Of a DNA stretch of 64,000 bases, positions 60,693-64,000 are shown in pieces. The position numbers and the translations under genes are program-made. The stretch's first letter is position 1. Every line of letters starts with the position of its first letter. The notes under the pieces were generated by a model. It made no database searches and had not been told where the DNA came from. It was given only the letters and a program-made list of their open reading frames with translations. This DNA is from Limimaricola cinnabarinus (lineage in GTDB: Bacteria > Pseudomonadota > Alphaproteobacteria > Rhodobacterales > Rhodobacteraceae), in NCBI RefSeq assembly GCF_002723615.1, contig NZ_KZ304951.1, forward strand, positions 455,344 through 519,343, read 5' to 3'.

Positions 60693-61769
60693 TCACTCGT
60701 CTTTCGGCCGCTTCGGCGTCTTGTCGTCCTTGGCCGGATCGCCGGGCTCCTGGGTCCGGGGCGCGTTGTAGACGCCGCCCGGCGCGACAGGATCGGCGGT
60801 GCCGGTCTTGTCTTCGGTCGTGTCGTCCGCGTCGGTCGCGGGCGCGGCCTCGCCCGAGGGTGCCACCGGCTTGCCGCCTTCGGGCGTCTCGTCGCCATCG
60901 ACGGCGTTTTGCGGCTCCTCGGCGGGGAAATCGGCGGAGACGGGCTTGGCCGCGCTCGAGGCCGGGGCCTCCTGCTCGGTGACGCCAGAGGCGTCGGCCG
61001 GGCGGTCATGCGCGGGCTCGGGCTCCTTGGGGTCGCGCGGCGTCTCGATATCGTGGTCGTCCTGGCGCTGCCACGGCGTGGTCAGCGGCTCTTCGGTGCC
61101 GTCGATCCGCTTGATCGTGTCGCCCAGCTTCACCGCCAGCGCCACGGAAGCATTGTGCGGATCGCGATTCTCGGCGCCCTCGGTCAGCGAGGTCAGGTTG
61201 TCGAGCGGCTCGGAGGTGTAGCGGCCGTTCTGCGGGCCGGGCACCGGCACCTGTCCGGCAGCCATCTCGTCGATGATCTCCGACAGGCGCTCGGTGGTCA
61301 GATCCTCGTAGTAATCCTTGCCGATCTGGGCCATCGGCGCGTTGGCGCAGGCGCCGAGGCACTCGACCTCCTCCCACGAAAACCGCCCATCCGCCGAAAG
61401 CTCATGCGGCTTCTTGGCGATCTTCTCCTGGCAGACCTTCATCAGATCCTCGGAGCCGCACAGCATGCAAGACAGCGTGCCGCAGACCTGGATATGGGCG
61501 ACCGAGCCCACCGGCTGCAGCTGGAACATGAAGTAGAAGGTCGCGACCTCGAGCGCCCGGATATAGGCGAGGTCGAGCATCCGCGCGACTTCCTCGATCG
61601 CGGGGCGCGAGAGCCAGCCTTCCTGCTCCTGGGCGCGCCACAGAAGCGGGATGATGGCGCTGGCCTGCCGCCCCTCGGGATACTTCGTGATCTGCGCCTC
61701 GGCCCAGGCCTGGTTGGCCGGGGTGAAGGCGAAGCTCTCGGGCTGTTCGGGGTGAAGTCTGCGCAGCAT
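60693..61769 (-). CDS. nuoE: NADH-quinone oxidoreductase subunit E with long acidic tail
   Basis: NuoE holds the N1a 2Fe-2S cluster. The first 180 residues of this 358-residue protein form the thioredoxin-like domain with the ligands C96, C101, C137 and C141. The last 170 residues are an acidic, Pro- and Thr-rich tail without a recognised domain. E. coli NuoE has only 166 residues; R. capsulatus NuoE is also long, so the tail is a family feature. Confidence 0.95.
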   Translation of the reverse strand: MLRRLHPEQPESFAFTPANQAWAEAQITKYPEGRQASAIIPLLWRAQEQEGWLSRPAIEEVARMLDLAYIRALEVATFYFMFQLQPVGSVAHIQVCGTLSCMLCGSEDLMKVCQEKIAKKPHELSADGRFSWEEVECLGACANAPMAQIGKDYYEDLTTERLSEIIDEMAAGQVPVPGPQNGRYTSEPLDNLTSLTEGAENRDPHNASVALAVKLGDTIKRIDGTEEPLTTPWQRQDDHDIETPRDPKEPEPAHDRPADASGVTEQEAPASSAAKPVSADFPAEEPQNAVDGDETPEGGKPVAPSGEAAPATDADDTTEDKTGTADPVAPGGVYNAPRTQEPGDPAKDDKTPKRPKDE

Positions 61770-61838
61770 TCGCTCGTTCCGGTGTTCTGGGCGCCTCCCT
61801 CGCGGGCGGCGCGGATCATGTCAGGAGGGCCTCGGCCC

Positions 61839-62180
61839 TCAGATGCAGTTCGCGGTCAGCACCCGGATGGTGCCGTCATCGGTGACCTCGGCGCGGCCCT
61901 GCGCGGTCAGTTGGGGGCCAAGCTCCAGGAGCTGCTGCTGGGTCAGGTTGGCCTTGAGCAGCACCTGCGCGACGTTGTCGGCGGTGATGGCGCAGCCCTG
62001 CGCCTCGATCGCGGCGATCAGGCGCTCGGCGGGGGGACGCGGCGCGGCGGCGGGCGCGGAGGCGCTGGCGACCGAGCCGACGCGCCCCTGTGCCCCGAGA
62101 TTGCCGATCTGCGCGCCGGCCGTGCAGGCCCCGAGCGCCCCGAGCCCCAAAAGGGCCACCGTCATCCGCATCGCCGTCAT
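61839..62180 (-). CDS. Small lipoprotein between nuoD and nuoE
   Basis: The 113-residue protein has a lipobox LGAC (Cys at residue 19) and a short mature domain ending in a Cys (TANCI). I do not recognise the family. ATGs at 62180 and 62171 compete; the first is used here. It sits between nuoE and nuoD on the same strand with gaps under 70 bases, so it is likely cotranscribed. Confidence 0.65.
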   Translation of the reverse strand: MTAMRMTVALLGLGALGACTAGAQIGNLGAQGRVGSVASASAPAAAPRPPAERLIAAIEAQGCAITADNVAQVLLKANLTQQQLLELGPQLTAQGRAEVTDDGTIRVLTANCI

Positions 62181-62243
62181 CCTGGAACGTCCCCGTCCTG
62201 TCTCGGGCCGGTGCTTCACCGGCCGGTTGCCTCGTCCGCGCCC

Positions 62244-63470
62244 TTAGCGGTCGACCTCGCCGAACACGATGTCCATCGTGCCGATGATCGCCGCCACGTC
62301 GGCCAGCTGGTGGCCCGAGGCCACGTGGTCCATCGCCTGCAGGTGCAGATAGCCCGGCGCGCGCAACTTGGCGCGGTAGGGCTTGTTGGAGCCATCGGCC
62401 ACGAGATAGACGCCGAACTCGCCCTTGGGCGCCTCGACGGCGGCATAGACCTCGCCCGCGGGCACGTGAAAGCCCTCGGTGTAGAGCTTGAAGTGATGGA
62501 TCAGCGCTTCCATCGAGGTCTTCATGTCCGTCCGCGTCGGCGGCGTGACCTTGCCACGGGCGAGGATGTCGCCCGGCTCGGCCCGCAGCTTCTCGATCGC
62601 CTGCCGGATGATCTTGATGCTCTCACGCATCTCGGCCATCCGCACGAGGTAACGGTCGTAGCAATCGCCGTTCTTGCCGACCGGGATCTGGAAGTCGAAC
62701 TCGTCGTAGCACTCATAGGGCTGCGCGCGGCGCAGATCCCAGGCAAGGCCCGAGCCGCGCACCATGACGCCGGAAAAGCCCCAATCCTGGATCTCCTGCT
62801 CGCTCACCACGCCGATATCGGCGTTGCGCTGCTTGAAGATGCGGTTCTCGGTCAGGAGCCCGTCGATGTCGTCGAGCACGTTCGGGAAGGCGTGCGACCA
62901 GGTCTCGATGTCGTCGAGCAGCTCGGGCGGCAGGTCCTGATGCACGCCGCCGGGCCGGAAATAGGCCGCGTGCAGGCGCGCGCCACAGGCCCGCTCGTAG
63001 AACACCATCAGCTTCTCGCGCTCCTCGAAGCCCCAAAGCGGCGGGGTGAGCGCGCCGACGTCCATCGCCTGCGTGGTGACGTTCAGGAGATGCGACAGGA
63101 TGCGGCCGATCTCGGAATAGAGCACGCGAATGAGCGAGGCGCGGCGCGGCACCGGCGTGCCGGTCAGCCGCTCGATGGCAAGGCACCAGGCATGCTCCTG
63201 GTTCATCGGCGCCACATAGTCGAGCCGGTCGAAATAGGGCAGGTTCTGCAGGTAGGTGCGGCTTTCCATCAGCTTCTCGGTGCCGCGGTGCAGCAGGCCG
63301 ATATGCGGATCGCAGCGCTCGACGATCTCGCCGTCGAGCTCCAGCACGAGCCGCAGCACGCCATGCGCCGCCGGGTGCTGCGGCCCGAAGTTGATGTTGA
63401 AGTTGCGGATCTTCTGCTCGCCGGTCTTCGTGTCCTCGAAGCCCTTGGCGTTGATGGTCGTGCCGTCCAT
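62244..63470 (-). CDS. nuoD: NADH-quinone oxidoreductase subunit D
   Basis: The 49-kDa subunit forms much of the quinone-binding pocket. The 408-residue protein has the motif GPQHPAAHG (29-37), in which the His lines the quinone site, and the C-terminal [20 protein letters not shown] end that is almost invariant. It follows nuoC by three bases. Confidence 0.97.
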   Translation of the reverse strand: MDGTTINAKGFEDTKTGEQKIRNFNINFGPQHPAAHGVLRLVLELDGEIVERCDPHIGLLHRGTEKLMESRTYLQNLPYFDRLDYVAPMNQEHAWCLAIERLTGTPVPRRASLIRVLYSEIGRILSHLLNVTTQAMDVGALTPPLWGFEEREKLMVFYERACGARLHAAYFRPGGVHQDLPPELLDDIETWSHAFPNVLDDIDGLLTENRIFKQRNADIGVVSEQEIQDWGFSGVMVRGSGLAWDLRRAQPYECYDEFDFQIPVGKNGDCYDRYLVRMAEMRESIKIIRQAIEKLRAEPGDILARGKVTPPTRTDMKTSMEALIHHFKLYTEGFHVPAGEVYAAVEAPKGEFGVYLVADGSNKPYRAKLRAPGYLHLQAMDHVASGHQLADVAAIIGTMDIVFGEVDR

Positions 63471-63473
63471 GGC

Positions 63474-64000
63474 TTACCCCTTCGCGCCCGCGTCGCCGGC
63501 CTTGTCGTCGCCGGGAAGCACGTATTGCGCCCCTTCCCAGGGGCTCATGAAATCGAACTGCCGGTATTCCTGCACGAGCTTCACGGGCTCGTAGACCACC
63601 CGCTTTTGCACCTCGTCGAAGCGGACCTCGGTGTAGCCCGTGGTCGGGAAGTCCTTGCGCAGCGGAAAGCCGCGGAAGCCGTAATCGGTCAGGATGCGGC
63701 GCAGGTCCGGATGGCCGGTGAAGATGATGCCGAACATGTCGAACACCTCGCGCTCGAACCAGTTGGACGAGGGGTGGATCTCGATGATCGAGGGCACCAT
63801 CTCGTCCTCGCGCAGCTCGGCACGGATGCGGATGCGCTGGTTCTGGTACATCGACAGGAAGTGATAGACCACGTCGAAGCGCTTCTCGCGCCCCGGATAG
63901 TCCACCGCCGTGATGTCGATCAGCGTCGAGAAGCGGCAGGTCGGGTCGGTCTTGAGAAGCTCGACGAAACCGGGGATCGCCTCGGGCGTGATGGTGACGG
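63474..64000 (-). CDS. nuoC: NADH-quinone oxidoreductase subunit C, N terminus outside the window
   Basis: The visible 174 residues hold most of the 30-kDa subunit domain, with the signature [20 protein letters not shown] and [13 protein letters not shown]. The reading frame stays open to the right edge, so the true start (and nuoA and nuoB) lies beyond it. A GTG at 63905 is internal, since the upstream residues (VDITAV-type strand) match the family. Confidence 0.95.
   Translation of the reverse strand, partial: VTITPEAIPGFVELLKTDPTCRFSTLIDITAVDYPGREKRFDVVYHFLSMYQNQRIRIRAELREDEMVPSIIEIHPSSNWFEREVFDMFGIIFTGHPDLRRILTDYGFRGFPLRKDFPTTGYTEVRFDEVQKRVVYEPVKLVQEYRQFDFMSPWEGAQYVLPGDDKAGDAGAKG

Overview
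The window is 64 kb of high-G+C alphaproteobacterial chromosome. It fits a member of the Rhodobacteraceae (Rhodobacter/Roseobacter relatives). The reasons are the order alr - membrane protein - radA - cvpA with purF nearby, a mannitol/sorbitol (smo-type) ABC operon with a SorC-family regulator, a Hint-domain protein of the kind common in this family, and a complex I (nuo) cluster carrying the extra small genes known from Rhodobacter capsulatus. No plasmid, phage, insertion sequence, CRISPR array, rRNA or tRNA was seen. The region reads as core chromosome, and no gene-free stretch exceeds 300 bases.

Layout. 1-5333 (minus): the start of a CorA-like transporter gene, then a pqi lipid-transport operon (two separate PqiA halves, a very long PqiB with 100-residue repeats, PqiC lipoprotein, small membrane protein). 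5558-9148 (minus): a fused 5-oxoprolinase. 9306-16845: polyol utilisation, with a HAD phosphatase and SorC-type regulator on plus facing mtlK-smoK-smoG-smoF-smoE on minus; smoG carries a one-base frameshift. 17041-23159 (plus): a two-gene unit of unknown function (membrane coiled-coil protein plus ClpP-like serine protease), alr, a membrane coiled-coil protein, radA and cvpA. 23161-25711 (minus): cydABX quinol oxidase. 25952-27415: purF. 27425-28603 (minus): a VOC protein and bioY. 28717-32911 (plus): sulfotransferase-like, SDR, surE, pcm, and an nlpD-like LytM protein. 32984-35459 (minus): tatABC and an ATPase. 35629-43366: a WYL regulator, an orphan ABC ATPase, an unusual SDR, a Hint protein, prfC, an OsmC protein and a DEAD-box helicase. 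43540-64000 (minus): nuoC to nuoN with accessory genes, followed by birA, coaX and rnj.

How the genes work together. The polyol block imports a hexitol and oxidises it, under a SorC-type repressor or activator. A GGGCAAATGCC palindrome occurs both before the regulator operon and before smoE and is a candidate shared operator. The nuo block makes a 14-subunit proton-pumping NADH:quinone oxidoreductase (nuoA and nuoB lie beyond the window), and cydAB provides a terminal quinol oxidase. The tat genes export folded, often redox, proteins.

The most interesting points are: (i) a 26-bp A+T-rich element found three times, always in the same orientation just after a stop codon; (ii) the 100-residue repeats of PqiB; (iii) the smoG frameshift; (iv) tandem 16-bp inverted repeats before the WYL regulator; (v) the uncharacterised coiled-coil/ClpP-like pair; (vi) a long perfect hairpin immediately before radA.
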